Made by a program: the position numbers and the translations under genes. Shown here piece by piece: positions 63,310 to 64,000 of a DNA stretch of 64,000 bases. Each line of letters opens with the position of its first letter. Position 1 is the first letter of the stretch. Source of the DNA: Mesobacillus harenae (GTDB taxonomy: Bacteria; Bacillota; Bacilli; Bacillales; Cytobacillaceae); NCBI RefSeq assembly GCF_013343715.1, contig NZ_JABUNR010000009.1, positions 1 through 64,000 on the forward strand, written 5' to 3'. Under the pieces are notes generated by a model. The model worked only from the letters and a program-made list of their open reading frames with translations, had not been told where the DNA came from and searched no databases.

Positions 63310-64000
63310 TTACTCTCCCCGGAATACGGGTTTTCTTTTTTCAGCAAAAGCAATAATCCCTTCCTGGACGTCCTTCGTTCCAAAACAGGTTTTAATTGAA
63401 GCGTACTCCTGCTTTAAAATCGTTGTAAGATCCATATCAGGGCTTGCTGCAAGCAATCTTTTGGAAAGTGTCAACGCAACCGGTGGTCCTTCAGCTAACT
63501 CCTTGGCAAAATTCATAACCTGAGCATGAAACTCTTCATCGGGAATGATCCCATTGATCAAACCAATCCGTTCGGCTTCTTCGGGATGAATGTCCCGACC
63601 AGTAAATATTAATTCTGCAGCCTTTGCGCTTCCTACCAAACGTGGCAGAAAGTAGGTCATTCCCGCATCTGGACTAAGACCACGGCGAATGTATCCGGCT
63701 GTTACCCTTGCACCAGCAGACATAAATCGCATATCGCAGGCAAGGGCTAAGGCTAGTCCTGCTCCTGCAGCTATCCCATTAATTGCTGCAATAACCGGTT
63801 TATCACAATGAACGATGCCTAATGCTTGATGCCCCACCCAGCCCAATTCATCCATTTGTTTATGACGGGATGCTGTGGATTGATCTCTCTTCGAAAAATC
63901 AGACAGGTCAAGGCCTGCACAAAAACCTCTTCCGCTCCCGGTTATCACAATAACACGGACCTCATCGTCAGCAGATGCTTCCGAAATGGCCTGGATGATT
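63310..64000 (-). CDS. Enoyl-CoA hydratase/isomerase (partial, cut by the right edge)
   Basis: A crotonase-fold protein whose visible frame reaches the window edge, so the N-terminus is missing. Seen are VIVITGSGRGFCAGLDLSDF (oxyanion loop), NGIAAGAGLALALACDMRFM (second oxyanion loop), RGLSPDAGMTYFLPRLVGSA (catalytic region: Asp in place of the second Glu) and FTGRDIHPEEAERIGLIN. The C-terminus AFAEKRKPVFRG is usual for the family. It acts on acyl-CoA, in fatty-acid or aromatic-acid breakdown; the pattern resembles PaaG-type proteins. Confidence 0.88.
   Translation of the reverse strand, partial: IIQAISEASADDEVRVIVITGSGRGFCAGLDLSDFSKRDQSTASRHKQMDELGWVGHQALGIVHCDKPVIAAINGIAAGAGLALALACDMRFMSAGARVTAGYIRRGLSPDAGMTYFLPRLVGSAKAAELIFTGRDIHPEEAERIGLINGIIPDEEFHAQVMNFAKELAEGPPVALTLSKRLLAASPDMDLTTILKQEYASIKTCFGTKDVQEGIIAFAEKRKPVFRGE

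Noticed and set aside
1..64000. CRISPR array
   Set aside because: No set of three or more equal repeats with regular spacers was seen; the spaced blocks at 56243-56430 are degenerate and have no nearby cas genes.

Overview
The window looks like a chromosomal segment of a low-GC Gram-positive bacterium of the Bacillaceae. Supporting signs are GGAGG-type ribosome binding sites, frequent TTG/GTG starts, an S-box (SAM-I) riboswitch before methionine-related genes, a tyrosine T-box before a TyrZ-type tRNA synthetase with a MarR gene beside it (as in Bacillus tyrZ-ywaE), an opuA-type glycine betaine operon beside a GbsR-like regulator, and SMR pairs behind a TetR gene (as yvdT-yvdS-yvdR). The genus cannot be fixed from the sequence. 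No rRNA, tRNA or CRISPR array was found.

Left third (1-21.2 kb): after 1.3 kb of dead transposon pieces (IS3 orfB tail, istB remnant, IS3 orfA remnant) comes an eight-gene, minus-strand locus that I read as a DNA-phosphorothioate (PT) defence system. One transcription unit (21151 to 7541) encodes three proteins resembling DptF, DptG and DptH (PT-linked restriction), followed by a DUF4007 protein and a very large P-loop ATPase. A hairpin terminator and a new promoter separate it from a second unit (7366 to 1546): DUF4007 protein (SspB-like), large ATPase (SspC-like) and PP-loop sulfur-transfer enzyme (SspD-like). The DUF4007-ATPase pair is thus present twice. No cysteine desulfurase (SspA/IscS/DndA) is in the window. 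Known work describes SspBCD coupled to SspE or SspFGH; the internal doubling of the DUF4007-ATPase module is the most unusual thing I see.

21.2-34.2 kb is a junk-rich accessory stretch that also carries defence-type genes. It holds a decayed lipoprotein, an integrase tail, two ~0.95 kb direct repeats (each a small conserved protein plus an XRE regulator; the right copy is broken), and between the repeats a three-gene nuclease/helicase set (NERD-SF1 helicase, NucS-like PD-(D/E)XK protein, small PD-(D/E)XK-like protein). Further on are a SAM-riboswitch operon (YxjG-type methionine synthase plus a cyclase-family hydrolase), a membrane-anchored putative abortive-infection protein (putAbiC type) and a decayed gene.

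34.5-44.3 kb is a flavin monooxygenase (LLM) and efflux region: an MsnO8-type LLM enzyme, two NtaA-type enzymes (one with an internal deletion), a duplicated ntaA-marR pair in which each copy has lost the opposite gene, a leaderless ArsR gene with a DUF606 transporter pair, and an MFS exporter. Eight exact TTAG-N4-CTAA palindromes lie in the intergenic spaces and probably bind the MarR protein.

44.6-64 kb is ordinary chromosome: HxlR regulator with a divergent F420-reductase-like oxidoreductase, ChaB, an Lrp-type regulator divergent from a metallo-beta-lactamase-fold hydrolase, alpha/beta hydrolase, CBO0543 membrane protein, DUF2935 protein, opuA operon, tyrZ, MATE exporter, SMR pair with TetR, DUF2975/XRE pair, and an enoyl-CoA hydratase cut by the right edge.
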